Shown here one piece after another: positions 23,101 through 34,605 of a stretch of DNA of 64,000 nt. The position numbers were made by a program, and so were the translations under genes. Under the pieces are notes generated by a model. The model was given only the letters and a program-made list of their open reading frames with translations. It was not told the DNA's origin and did not search any database. The stretch lies in NCBI GenBank assembly GCA_029490685.1, contig CM055958.1, positions 14,506,230 to 14,570,229 on the forward strand, given 5' to 3'. The DNA is from Schizonepeta tenuifolia (lineage: Eukaryota; Streptophyta; Magnoliopsida; Lamiales; Lamiaceae). Numbering within the stretch: position 1 is the first letter of the stretch; each line of letters starts with the position of its first letter.

Positions 23101-23592
23101 GAGATCGGTTATGAGAGGGAAGGGAGGGAAATACGCGCTTTTCCGACGCAATACGACGTTACGGAAATCGAACGACGAAAAACGTAGCTCGACACAAAAT
23201 CGTCACGATCCGATTCGTCCAAAAAAAATTCTAACGTATAAAACTTATTCAGAAAATAAAATTTATAAAGTTAATTCCGACAAAAACTCGGGACGACACA
23301 GTCCGAGTTTCGTCCGTAAAATCATAAAAATGAACTTTCTCGGGCGGGTTCGTATCGCGATTTCGTGAATGTAAAAATCAGACGGTTTTCCGTTCTGAGT
23401 TCACGAACTAAAAACTTTTCGTACGCGCTAACCCTAAATACAGTAGTCGTCTAGGTGACTTCCGTAATTTATTTTCAGAAACGGATTCGACCGTTAGTCT
23501 TAGAATTCAAAATCGTAAACTTAGGCGTGCAAAGCCATTTATTTTATTAACTTTAAATTTTTGAGATCGTAAGGAATTTCCGGGGCATTACA
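20108..23592 (-). repeat. Gypsy A 5' LTR, 3485 bp
   Basis: Starts TGTCACAGCCCCAAATCC and ends GGGGCATTACA on the plus strand. It aligns along its length with B's 3' LTR (25049-28537). No ORF is supported inside. A conserved stem-loop lies at 20474-20493 and a GA run near 23090. Confidence 0.93.
20474..20493 (-). other. Conserved LTR stem-loop (A)
   Basis: CTAAGTAC, loop AAAC, GTACTTAG: a perfect 8-bp stem. Homologous stems occur in LTRs B (25417-25436), E (37470-37489), C (39779-39798) and D (57784-57803), with paired substitutions. Confidence 0.7.
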
Positions 23593-24222
23593 GAAAATGA
23601 GAGAAAAATGAGAGAGAGAGAGAGAGAGAGATATGAGGCGGTAATGAAGAGGAGAAGAAGAGAGAGATGACTCACCACTTCACTATTCCATTAGGGTGTA
23701 AAGATCTAACTAAAAGGATGGTGAGTCGTTAAGGGTCGTTTGGCGCGAAAAATTTGACGGAAATATCTCGTTTCCGGGTTTTAAACGACATTATAAAAGT
23801 CGAGAAATAATTTTTTAGATAGTTACGAATTCGACGAAATCTAATTCGTCCGTTTGATTAGAAATAAATCACGTACTCGGAAAACCTAATTCGTTTTTCA
23901 AAAGCCGAGAAAAAATCGGGATTAGACAGTCTAAAATTGCCCGGAAAAATCATAAAAATTATTTTTCTCCGGTGAACTCGTATTGAAGAAAAAGTGAATG
24001 TAAAGTTCGACGGTTTTTCAATCTGAGTTTTCAGACGAAAAATCTATCGGACGCGAAAACCCTAATACAGTAGTCGTTTGACCGACTTCTGAAATTTATT
24101 TTCTGAAACGGATTTCACCGTCAGTCTTAGAATCGAAAATCCTTAACTTAGGCGTGTAAAGCCTTAATTATTAATTAACTTTTTATTTTAATGACGGATT
24201 AAACATCCGGGGGGGTATTACA
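23593..24222 (-). repeat. Terminal part of an older gypsy LTR, cut by element A
   Basis: 630 bp aligning with the last part of LTR D (about 60010-60632) and C (about 55030-55662), ending GGGGGGTATTACA. It begins at the A insertion point, so A landed in this LTR and the rest lies beyond the left edge. A GA microsatellite lies at 23609-23630. The flank after 24222 is TATTC. Confidence 0.85.
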
Positions 24223-25048
24223 TATTCACATGAATCCCAAATTTCTAATATATCGCCAAAATTCAATTATTCAACAGTAATTCAAATATAATAATCTAAT
24301 TTTCAACTCATCCAAACAAAACTATTTTAAAGAGTTCCATCAAACAACAACTAAACACCGAAAATAAAATTAAAAATATGTAATCACGCACACAAATAGA
24401 TGCATTAACAAAGATAAATCACAGAATAGAGTAGGCTTACGAAGATTTTTCTCGATGGCGTCAATTAAAAAGGGGAATTTCTGCCTGAATAAAAAAACCT
24501 CACATCAAACACATGAGAAATCATACGACAATCAACATTTGATTATTATAATAAAAAAAGCAACAACTACGATTTTCGCTGAATTCAAAATTGAACACAA
24601 TAAATGAAAATTCGACGGAATCCTTGTTTGGGAAGCAAGAACCTTAGAGTATCGATCTATTATATATAAGGAAAAATACAACAGTGGAAACACAATCCAT
24701 ATATGCTAAATGGTGGACGCAATCTGATATAATCTAATATAAAATATAAAATATAAAATATAATAAATATTGATTTTTAATTTAGAAAATTTGATAATTT
24801 AGATAAATAGGAATAAAAAACGAATCTATATGCTAGATGGTGGACCAAATCTAATCTAATATCTAATATATAATATAAAATATAAAATATGATAAATTTT
24901 GGTGTTTAAGTCAGTTCGTAGAATCGTTTTCGTTTTAATAATATATATATATATATATAGATAGATAGATAGAATCTAATTTAATAATTTTTATTATATA
25001 TATATATGTATATATATGTGTATATTGGCATATCAATATCTATTTGGA
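24223..25048. other. AT-rich filler with local duplication and microsatellites
   Basis: No gene found. A segment containing TATATGCTAAATGGTGGAC (about 24698) is repeated as TATATGCTAGATGGTGGAC (about 24827), each followed by AATATAAAATATAAAATAT-type runs. AT and GATA microsatellites occupy 24938-25023. Confidence 0.7.
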
Positions 25049-28000
25049 TGTCATAGCCCCAAATCCCGAGGGACGGCAGAAGCCGGCGTGCGACTGGGAT
25101 TGGATTAAAGAAGCGGGGAAGAAAGGGACTGACTAAACATACATACGTAAGAGATATCATACATACTATGAACAAGGCTTTATTTACATACGGGAGGAGT
25201 TAAACTCAAAGGATTTCTCGACTGAAAGTACACGATGGATAAACTAAGTTATAAGACAGATCTTAGTCTACAGTGATTACATATATGTTCATCAAAATAC
25301 TAGAGTTCTGCAGCGGAAAAGTGATCTATACTAACTAAAGTCTTCATATGACAACTTTATTCAACCTTCGCCGCTTTCATCGCTTCAACCTGCACATTTA
25401 GAAAACATATGCAGGGCTAAGTACAAAAGTACTTAGTGGGCACGTTGCCGAAAACATATTCATAAGTATAAATAATCAGGCATCTCATAATCGTAGCACA
25501 TCGGGGTTTTATTGAAACTGACCCGTGTCTACTAAATATTTTTCTGACTCATTTATATAAATTAGCTTGTAGAAGCATTTTTCTGGTATGTTACGTTCAA
25601 ATCTTCACCAATTCTCATTCACCGTGGCTGGTACCCCTCAACAGGGTATCACATACACCACATGTTACAAAGTGCACTAACTCTGGAAAGCACTTAGCAG
25701 CTAACTCAGAGCCGATCGTTAACTAATAAATCTGGAAAATACGAAGGTTAACCCAGATAGGTACAAGCGAACTCACATAAAATATTTAAACAGTTTATGC
25801 CATGATTATCACTTGAAAACACAGATATCAAAGCGATAAAGAAAGGTTTTAGAGCATTGCTCGTTTTATTTCATATATAAAAGCCCACCTTGTAATACAG
25901 AACTAACAAGCACTAGCTTCCGATCTTTTGATCTTCCGTCCTTTCTTTACTGCTGGGTTCCTCCTTCATCGTAAAATAATAACACTTAAAATCGGGTCGT
26001 AAAAGATAATCGATCATAGAAATTCGAATAGGTTTTAGTCGTTTCATTTCCTTTAGGCATTTGCACGCTTACTAGTTTCATTTTACTTAAACGGGAACGA
26101 GACTCGAACAAATCCCGTTTAGAACTCAAAAGGTCTCATACTCGAATCTTAGGTCAGTAGAGAGGGTAGTCGATAGCTCAATATGACTTAAAAGATCATA
26201 AGGAACTAAGTTGGGAAGAATCAACTTAAGAAAAAAAATTACGTTTTAGTTCATTATACGACTTATGCAATTTCTCGCTTAACTAAACTTCTCTACTTGA
26301 ACGGATAAGAGGTACCAACTCGTCTCGGTTAGCACTCAAGGCTCCTTTCTTGACTCTAGGGTCAGTAGGAAGATAGTCGTTAGTTATTACGGCTTAAACG
26401 ATCGAAAGAAACTAAGTTGCGAACGAAACAACTTAGAAGGATGAAACTGAAATTTCACTGCGCATTACAGTAACTCTGGGGACTGCCCAGAACAGGGGAT
26501 CTGTAAACAGGGGATGAGCCCTATACCGTTTGAAATTTTGGGATGTCTAGTTTACGCTCCAATTTACGGATCGCAAATCCGATAAACGAGCTAAAAGTTA
26601 TTACAGTTTCCGGCAAGGGTCGCAAAACTGCCTCGCTAACTCTAGTTGCTCGATGGAAATGACGTATAACTTCTTAGGTTCGTTCTAAGCTCTCGTATTT
26701 GATTTCTCATGAAACTTGACTCTTAAGGCAGTCATCACGTACTCCCGTACGTGATGAACTCCTTCTCAAACTCGTCCAATAGCACGACGTTCTAAACGTC
26801 GGCTTTCAACTAACAAGTACTAAGCCAACAAGTTATGAATTTCTCGTTCTAGTTCTCGACTATCACTATAACTCATATTATATTAGCTAGAAAGCTCATG
26901 ACGTCAACTACAAAATTATACCTTAGTCCATCATAAACAATAATATCAAGTTAGAATTCTCATTCGACTTCTTGGTTATTAATTACGACTAATTGTTCGT
27001 CTCTTACATAATTTTCAAAGTTGTCGGATTTCGTTCAAATTTTACGTTATCAAGCAACATCTAACGAGAATCAATTTCATGCATATAATTACTTCATATC
27101 AACACTATATCTCAACTTACGACGAGTTCTTCGTCTCTTACATCCCACAAAATAATTTTAGAAAAATCTCAAATAAATCATATTATCAACTATCATCATT
27201 AGAAACCATATTCTATCATCATTTCATCAATTAAACAACTACATGAAAAACCCCTAATTTTGTCAAGATTTTCGGTATTAACACATGGGTTAAGAGAGTG
27301 ATTTTCTTCATCAATTAACACCCTTTATCTCTTAATCATACTATTATAACATTAATTAATCAATTCAAGTCCAATTGCATCCTCAAATTGAAAATCCCCA
27401 AATTCCTAACCCTAAACCCTAAATCGGTTTTAACAAACAAAGGGCTTTCGAATTCTCTTGGTTCTGATCACTAATTAAACACTTCCTAAACATGAATTTA
27501 ACATCAATTGAAGAATCCCAAAAATCCTACCAAAACCCCTAAAATTTCGGTATTGCCCAAGACTTAGGGTTCATGATTTTTCTTCAATTTCAATCCTAGA
27601 ATTCATATCCAATCACAACTAATTTCACTAATCGAAGATCAAAACATCTAGTTCATCATTCCTTAATTTCGATCCAAGAAGAAATTAAAAAGAAAAGGAA
27701 TCCAATTGGATAGAAACATAGAGGAGAGGATTACCTTGATAATTAAAGAAAGAACGAATGAAGTTTGATGGAAGGATGAAGACTTGTGTGATTTCTTCTT
27801 CAAGAACTTGGAGCTTTCTTCAACAATGGTGGAAGAAGATGAAGATGAGAGAGAGAGGGAGGGGCTGCCGAAAATATGGGAGGGAGGGAGAGTGAGGATG
27901 ATTTAATTTGTGTGTTAGGTATTACTTTAGGTAATATGTGTAAAGTAGGAATAGTATAGCATTAGGTGTAAAGTTGAATAGTAACAACAATAGGTGTCCA

Positions 28001-28537
28001 CATTAATACATTATAAAAACAAATATCAAGCCTATGTGAGAGGAGGGAGGTCGGCTATGAGAGGGAAGGGAGGGAAAAATACGCGTTTTTCCGACGCGAT
28101 ACGACGTTACGGAAATCGGACGACGAAAAACGTAGCTCGGCACAAAATCGTCACGATCCGATTCGTCCAAAAATTCTAACGTACTAAACTTAATCAGAAA
28201 ATAATATTTATAAAATTTATTCTGACAAAAACTCGGAACGACACAGTCCGAGTTTCGTCCAGAAAATCATAAAAACGAACTTTCTCGGGCGAGTTCGTAT
28301 CACGATTTTGTGAATGTAAAAATCAGACGGTTTTCCGTTCTGAGTTCACGAACTAAAAACTTTTCGTACGCGCTAACCCTAAATACAGTAGTCGTCTAGC
28401 TGACTTCCGTAACTTATTTTCGGAAACGGATTCGACCGTTAGTCTTAGAATTTAAAATCGTAAACTTAGGCGTGCAAAGCCATTATTATTATTAACTTTA
28501 AAATTTTGAGATTGTAAGGAATTTTCGGGGCATTACA
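25049..28537 (-). repeat. Gypsy B 3' LTR, 3489 bp
   Basis: Starts TGTCATAGCCCC and ends GGGGCATTACA, directly followed by the PPT. It aligns with LTR A with scattered substitutions. Stem-loop at 25417-25436. Confidence 0.92.
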
Positions 28538-28552
28538 TCCTACCCCCCTTGC
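28538..28552 (-). other. Gypsy B polypurine tract
   Basis: Minus strand AAGGGGGGTAGGA lies immediately before the LTR start TGTAATG. Element D has GAAGGGTAGGA in the same place. Confidence 0.8.
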
Positions 28553-31500
28553 GAAAAATTTCGTCCTGAAATTTGCTTATCCTCTTTAACTGCTTGAAAT
28601 ACTTCTTACTCAACTCTTTTCCGAATTCTTACATGGCTTCCTCTTGCCTGTGATGATCTTATAACGCTATTACTAATCGTCTCGACTTGCTCCTTAATTT
28701 TTGTGCTTTTCGATCCAAGATCGTTTTCGTCCTTTCCTAATAACTTAAGTCGATTTCAAGAACGACGTCTTGCTGATAGAACTTCGTGTTATAAAATCGA
28801 ACGTACATACTTTCTCAAAATGAGATACACTTAAAAATAAGCATTCCATAAACTTGGCGATAAAGCCATAACTATTCGTATTGGAAACTATCTTTTCCAA
28901 GTTATTTGCTAATTATATAAATCTTTATCGAAGTCTGAACTTGACACGAAACTAAGGTTTCTCACTAACGGAGAAATCTTAAGGAGCTTTTATTTTCCTT
29001 CTCGATTATTAAGTTCGAATTGTCGTATATACTTAAGACTTTTGTCTTCTTTAAACTCGTTTATTCTGACTCGAATCTATTGTATGATCTCGATCATTTC
29101 ACTAACCGTATCTGGTCCTAAGTTCTTTCTTTCACCTACCTTATAACAATAAGGCAACTATCTAAAACTTCTTTTTCTTCAAAGTCTCGTAAGGCGTAAT
29201 ACCTATCATAGCTTAATAATTATTGTTATAATAGTTCGGTTATTGGCTAAGTGTTCTTCCATTTCACTCTGCGGCTAATATTATCGTTCTTAGCACATCA
29301 ACGAGTATCTGAATTGTTTTCTCGGACTATCCATTCAACTGGAGGTGAGAAGCGGTACTAAAGTTAAGTTTGGTATCTAACTTTTCTGCCTCGTGTCTTT
29401 CAAAAATCCCGTTGTCATAAAAACGTAACTATATCCTTCCATTTTCATTCTGGAATACCTAATGGTTGTAACAACTCGTATAGTTGTTAGTGAAAATCTT
29501 TCACTGTCTTATAAGCTAAACATTTTTCTACTAAACTAGGCAACATCTCGTTCACTCTATTCCACTAGAAATCCTTTCTTAAATCTTAAATTCGTCGTCG
29601 ACGGAAATACTAAGTCTACTCTTTAATTTCTATCATAATACTCAATGTTTCGGAATCATTATCTGGTCTATCCGCTCTTATCCTTAGTCGAAACTCCTCG
29701 ATCAACTTGTCCTTTATTTAGGTACTTATAATCTTTCTCGCAATTTGGTATAAATACTAATGTCGTTTTTTGCTCTACGATCGATGCTGATGCATCATGC
29801 ATTTCTATATCCATCTTCTCGAATCCTCGTATAAGCATTTCTTCTCCGACGTAGAGATATCTAAACTTACTTGGAGTCTTACGACTCAGCGTATCTATTC
29901 CTACCCTTAGCTTTACCTAGATGGTAATTATCTTCACAATCATAATATCTTACTAGTTCGAGCCATCTTCTTTGTCTTATGTTAGTTCCTTCGCTCGAAT
30001 ACAAGCTCCAAATTCTTATGATCTGTGAAGATCTCATCCCTTGCACCATATAGATGGTGTGTCCAAATTTTCAATGCAAGCTCTACGGCTGCAAGTTCTA
30101 AGTCGTAGGTTGGATACTCAATTTCCTGAGGTTACCGTGTCGTGAAGCGTAAGCTATCACTTTCTCATTTTGCATTTATACCATCCTAACCTATTCTTTG
30201 TAGCATTAGCATCCATCTCGTATTCCTTGTCGTCTCTGGGAGGGCTGAACCTGGGGTAATGATCAACTTTTCCTAGAACGTCTGCGTTCCTATTCCACAA
30301 TCGTCTGTACATTTATTCTTTTTCCTTCTATGTAGTTGTGTCATAAGTCTTAGTAATCGTAGAAAATTCCTTAATGGAAACCTCTATTATAACTATCCAA
30401 CCTGGGAAACTTCTTATTTCATTCAAACTGGTAAGCGATTTTTCATTTGAGTATTGCCTCTACCTTGGCATGAATCTATCTTAACATCTTCTATCGACAC
30501 TATATATCCAAGAAACATTTCTTCTTCATTCGAACTTGCTCTTCTAAACTTGGCATCTAACTCTCGACTCTATGCGTTCTAGCACTATTTGCAAGTGTTC
30601 TTCATGTTCCTACTCATTCTTAGCGTATGTGAAATTGTCGTCTAAGGATACAAAACAAAGTCTTTTCTAAGTCTGGGTGAAAAATTCCATTCATGTGGTT
30701 CATGAATACTACGGAGCACTAGCCAACTAACGGCATAACTAAGCATTCGTAATGGTTTTATCTGGTTTGGAGGAAAATTTTGGGTATATCACCAGTTTAT
30801 CCTTTAACTAGTGATGCTTAGACCTTAAGTCTATCCTTGCAGTTGTACTTGTTTCCTTTTAAGCTTATCAGGGGTCTTCTATTCTCGTTAAAGGATACTT
30901 ATTCTTAAGGGTTATCTTTATTTAACTTTTGACAGCCTATATACATTCTCGCAGAATCATCCTTCTTTGACGATGATCATCTAGAATGTTTTCCATGATA
31001 AAAATTGTTTGTCTAACGAAATCGTCATCTAACAACTCTTGCAGTTGGATCTTAAGCTCCTCTAACTCCTTTGATACCATTCTACATAAGACCTTTGATT
31101 TGGGAGCTGCTCGTAGTTCTAAGTCGATCGTGAAACCTACACGACAATCTGGTGGTAAATCAGATAATAAATTCTGAAAAGCCATTTTCATATTCGTTCA
31201 CAACGCTCACGTTTGAATGATCTTCTTGGCTCCTGGATCTTTAACTAGGTATATGAGATAAGTTGTCATATTTTTCTTCGTTATCAACGTCTTGGCTTAT
31301 AGGGCGGACATTATCGGTATCCTCCTGCCCGTTGGAAATTCACATACTTCTGTAGGTTCTCTACTCGAGGTTTTGAAAGAGATTTTTCTCTCGTTGTCAA
31401 GGATCGAGGTAATTCTCAAACAACTAGTCCATTTCTGACATTATATATATATATATATCGTACATTTTATTTCTTCCCAATCGATTGCTATGTTCTAACA

Positions 31501-31720
31501 GAAAGACCCTAAATTAAATTCTATGCCCAAAGAGACTAAGGATTGACAGACTGCGAGCTCTATCTAGATTCTATGCTCAATGTAACTAAGGGAATAATTC
31601 TCTGAGGTCATCAACACTCCATAAAGCGTAGTTGTTCTAATTTCACATTTAGTGCGTTCTAGTCTTAGCCCTATATGGTCAAAAGGGTACTAGAAAACTG
31701 GTATAAAGTTCTAGTACGGT
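28553..31720 (-). pseudogene. pol: Gypsy B pol remnant with chromodomain-like tail
   Basis: Heavily frameshifted, but the domain order can be followed. From the PPT side: a chromodomain-like tail with ILDRKAQKLRSKS and DHHRQEEAM (about 28580-28725); integrase (about 28740-29800); RNase H with the region homologous to HDLELAAVV (about 29930-30280); RT (about 30300-31100), where PPDCRVGFTIDLELRAAP and KELEELKIQLQELL are readable; and protease remnants to 31450, with an AT microsatellite at about 31441-31460. No long open frame remains. The tail places B, and by homology A, among chromoviruses, closest to Tekay/Del types as far as can be judged by eye. Confidence 0.8.
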
Positions 31721-31743
31721 TCAACAATTTTGACAGGGTAATT

Positions 31744-33045
31744 TTATAAGGTTCGTCCAGTACCTGTCAAATCTCCCTTTTCTTCATTATGCCTCTCCTG
31801 CCTAATCATGTACGCTCCTGCATTTTGTTGTGATTGCATCAGCTGTGGCTGTGACTGGTCTTGAATGGTAATTGATGGTTGAAGCTGGCCGTACTGCTTT
31901 GGTTTTGCTGTCCGAAGCAGCGTCGGACAACTCCTCCTTATATGCCCCGTCTGCCCACAATTAAAACATTTATCCGTGTTTGCTAGACACACACCCTCAT
32001 GCTTCTTACCACATCTAAAACAAGTAGAAAATTCTCGTTTATGTTCTACTGCTTGTCACGGCTCAGGACAATCCCTCTTAACATGCCCCTTACGTCCACA
32101 GTTGAAGCAAACACTAGTTTTTGCTAAACAAACACCGGGGTGTTCCTTATTACACTTAGGGTAATCTGGATTAGTGATTTTTCCTTGGTTACCGTTCTTT
32201 GGCTGCCCTTGCAGCTGTCCTAGTAGATGGTTTCTCTTGCCTTGACCGGATTGTTCATTTCTATGTGGATTATTCTTTTGCCCTGCTTTCTTTCCATATT
32301 TACTTCCTTTTCCTGGCTGGTGGAAACCCTGCCGAGCCCTAATCTGTTTCCCTTGCTTGTTGTGGCACTGGTAACAGTTATTACTACTCCCTTCCCATTT
32401 CCTTTTTCTTTTATAGCTGACATTATTGTTGGGACGGTTTTGGGTTGAAGTCTGGTTTGGTGCTGGTGTGGATTTTACCATCTTTCCTTTATTAGGTACT
32501 AATGCCTCTATTTCACGGACTCGTTCTAGTAGTTCTGCATAACTCAGTCCCTTCTGTCTGGCTACTGCCTTTCCTAATTCATACTTAAGCTCTCCCTGAA
32601 GTGTCCTTGCTATTTCTTCTTCAGTTTCCACTTGGTTGTATACATACTTATCATAATATGCCACCTTAAAATCATTCCAAGTGGTTAGAGCTGCTTGCTC
32701 TACCGGCATAATTCTCTGTCTAGTCTTCCATCAATATTTAGCTGGTCCTGATAGCTGATACCCAGCACATGCTAGGCGCTCTTCATCACTAAGTCTAATC
32801 GGCTCAAAGATTCTCTCTATAGTACGTATCCATTGCTCGGCCTCACTCGGATTACCAGATCCATCGAAATATAGTGGTTTACTTCCGAAGAATAAATCCT
32901 CAATGCTATGATGTTGCGGAGATAGGGGAAGTGAAAAGGTTGCTGGGTGTTTTTGCCTTTCCTCTCTTATACGTTGTTCTTAACCTCTATCAGACTCTCT
33001 AGGACTATCAGGTCCTCTTCGATCGTTAACAGTTCTCAGCGACAT
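31744..33045 (-). pseudogene. gag: Gypsy B gag with duplicated zinc-knuckle module
   Basis: Starts at ATG 33045 (MSLRTVNDRRGPDSPR). The capsid region has YFDGSGNPSEAEQWI and TTWNDFKVAYYDKYV. A Lys/Gln/Asn-rich linker precedes two successive modules: CNKEHPGVC with CFNCGRKGHVKRDCP (about 32060-32170), then CGKKHEGVC with CFNCGQTGHIRRSCP (about 31930-32020). A has one such module. In-frame stops lie near 32979, 32731 (Trp codon context) and 32055, the last between the modules. Confidence 0.85.
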
Positions 33046-33603
33046 TTTGGAACTATAAGATACAAAATTTTTCTCATTAGTACTTGTTTTTAAGCCTTCA
33101 TTTTCTCACTAACCCTTTTCTTTTCCCACTTAATACTTTCACATAAACGAGAATAACAAATTAACTTTGACTCTATTTCTTTCAACTTTTAACCTCCAAG
33201 GTTAAATTAAACACTCATTACACGAGTTTTGTTTGATATTCTGGTTTAGTTATACTGTTCATAAGAAACTCCTTGTGACTAAAACCCTCTAATGGATCAT
33301 GTATATCATATACATCAAAAGAATATTAGTTTTGCCTTTAACAAGGACTTATACTAAATTAGACTACAATGAGTCTAAGTTAGGCTAACCGCCTCCGTGT
33401 ACAGGATGCACTAACATCTTGCATTACCGTTCTACTGAAAATACTAGAACGGAAACGATTCACAAAATTTCGTATCCGATGGAGTACTACAAAACTACCT
33501 AGTTACTGATCTGACTATGTACAACAAAAGGCTACTATACTACTATGCGTCTCTGACGCCTTGCTCAACAAACTGCGGTCAAGTCACTACTGCCCACTAT
33601 GGC
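33046..33603 (-). other. Non-coding stretch between ORF1 and gag of B
   Basis: 558 bases without a gene. It ends, on the minus strand, in AGTACTAATGAGAAAAA, then TTTTGTATCTTATAG, then 7 bases to the gag ATG: a good branch point (CTAAT) plus acceptor match at the same place as in A. Confidence 0.45.
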
Positions 33604-34605
33604 CTAATCCTCCTCGGCGTCCTCGTCCGGATCCTCATCCGAATCCTCATCAGTGTCCTCTTTCGGATCCTCATCCGGGTCCTCATCGTCTGACTCTGAA
33701 CCGAAAGTAAACTGGAGTGCCTCGTCGACCCTCAAAGTAGTGCCATCTGCAAGTGTAAGTGATGGTGGTGCAGGCACATCTGAAACTGTCATCCCTGAAT
33801 CTGAAACCGGATAGTCCCAGCAGGTCACTGATGCCCGCTTCTTCAGAGGCAGCAGGTGGTCGGGAAGTGAACAGGACTCGTACTCCTCTCTGGAATGGAC
33901 CCTGGATGGTCCTGCCTCAAACTCAGCCCGAACTCTGGCCAACTCCGCGCAAATCTCATCAAGGGGTCTGTATGAGGATGGTAATTGTAACAGGGCGGTA
34001 AGCTCTGCATCTGTGTCTAAATACTCTGGTCCTGACTGAAATGGTCCCTGAACTCTCATGAAAGGCTCATGCTGAAAAGGAGCGGGTAACCCTAGGCCAT
34101 CTGATGTCTCTGCAACTAACTCCCCTGTGTCCACACTAGGTACCATCACTGAAGGGATCTCCAACTGTGCAATCATCTCTGGACCTATCTCATCATGCTC
34201 TGACTCTGAATCTACTGGAAAGTGAGTGTAGGGAGGATGCGCCTGAACAGGATATGCTGCTATGTGTCTGCTCTCGAAGAAACGCCTATGTACCTCCAAA
34301 GCGAATTCATTGTAATCACCTGTCGGCTCTATATCGTCGTCAAACATCCCAAGGTAGTACCATGCCGTATCGTGTGCCCAACCACGCCATTCCTCTGGTA
34401 GACGTCTAACCAAGTCAAGTATAGCCTGACTCTCTGGAATAGTATGCCGGACTGGATAATAAACTGACGAAAAGTAACTAATCCTCTGTCCTACATCGTG
34501 TCTCGGGTTTGCCTCAAAATCTCTATACCTATCCAATAACTGATCTGCCCAAGTACGCTGTGGCGGGGACTGACTCTCTGAAGCCGTGTCACTACTGGAA
34601 GTCAT
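33604..34605 (-). CDS. Intact upstream acidic ORF (ORF1) of gypsy B, 333 aa
   Basis: Uninterrupted from ATG 34605 to stop 33604. Not recognised as any gag, pol or env domain. Residues 1-20 are Ser/Glu-rich. Residues about 40-130 look globular (FSSVYYPVRHTIPESQAILD, LPEEWRGWAHDTAWYYLG, VHRRFFESRH). Two copies of a D-x-E-x-x-A-x-L-x-x-P motif follow (GPEMIAQLEIP, TDAELTALLQLP). A basic KKR patch precedes SLTLADGTTLRVDEALQFTF, and the protein ends in an Asp/Glu-Asp-Pro tail. No signal peptide, membrane span or catalytic motif. It lies between 5' LTR and gag, same strand. Ogre-type elements are known for an ORF upstream of gag; in a chromovirus this is unexpected. Function unknown. Confidence 0.85.
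   Translation of the reverse strand: MTSSSDTASESQSPPQRTWADQLLDRYRDFEANPRHDVGQRISYFSSVYYPVRHTIPESQAILDLVRRLPEEWRGWAHDTAWYYLGMFDDDIEPTGDYNEFALEVHRRFFESRHIAAYPVQAHPPYTHFPVDSESEHDEIGPEMIAQLEIPSVMVPSVDTGELVAETSDGLGLPAPFQHEPFMRVQGPFQSGPEYLDTDAELTALLQLPSSYRPLDEICAELARVRAEFEAGPSRVHSREEYESCSLPDHLLPLKKRASVTCWDYPVSDSGMTVSDVPAPPSLTLADGTTLRVDEALQFTFGSESDDEDPDEDPKEDTDEDSDEDPDEDAEED

Larger units (their letters stand above)
1..23592 (-). mobile_element. Ty3/gypsy chromovirus A, 5' part, interrupted by copia 1
   Basis: Read on the minus strand from right to left: 5' LTR (20108-23592), primer-binding site, long leader, extra ORF, gag, protease and RT, leaving the window at base 1 just before RNase H. The family is taken from the gag/protease/RT sequence and from relatives B and D, whose pol ends in a chromodomain-like tail; A's own chromodomain lies outside the window. 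Copia 1 (4642-18287) splits the leader. A itself lies inside an older LTR, whose end resumes at 23593. The 5-bp target repeat to the right would be GAAAA (23593-23597); its partner is off-window. Gag-pol has three in-frame stops and one frame-shifting deletion, so this copy is not autonomous. Confidence 0.9.
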
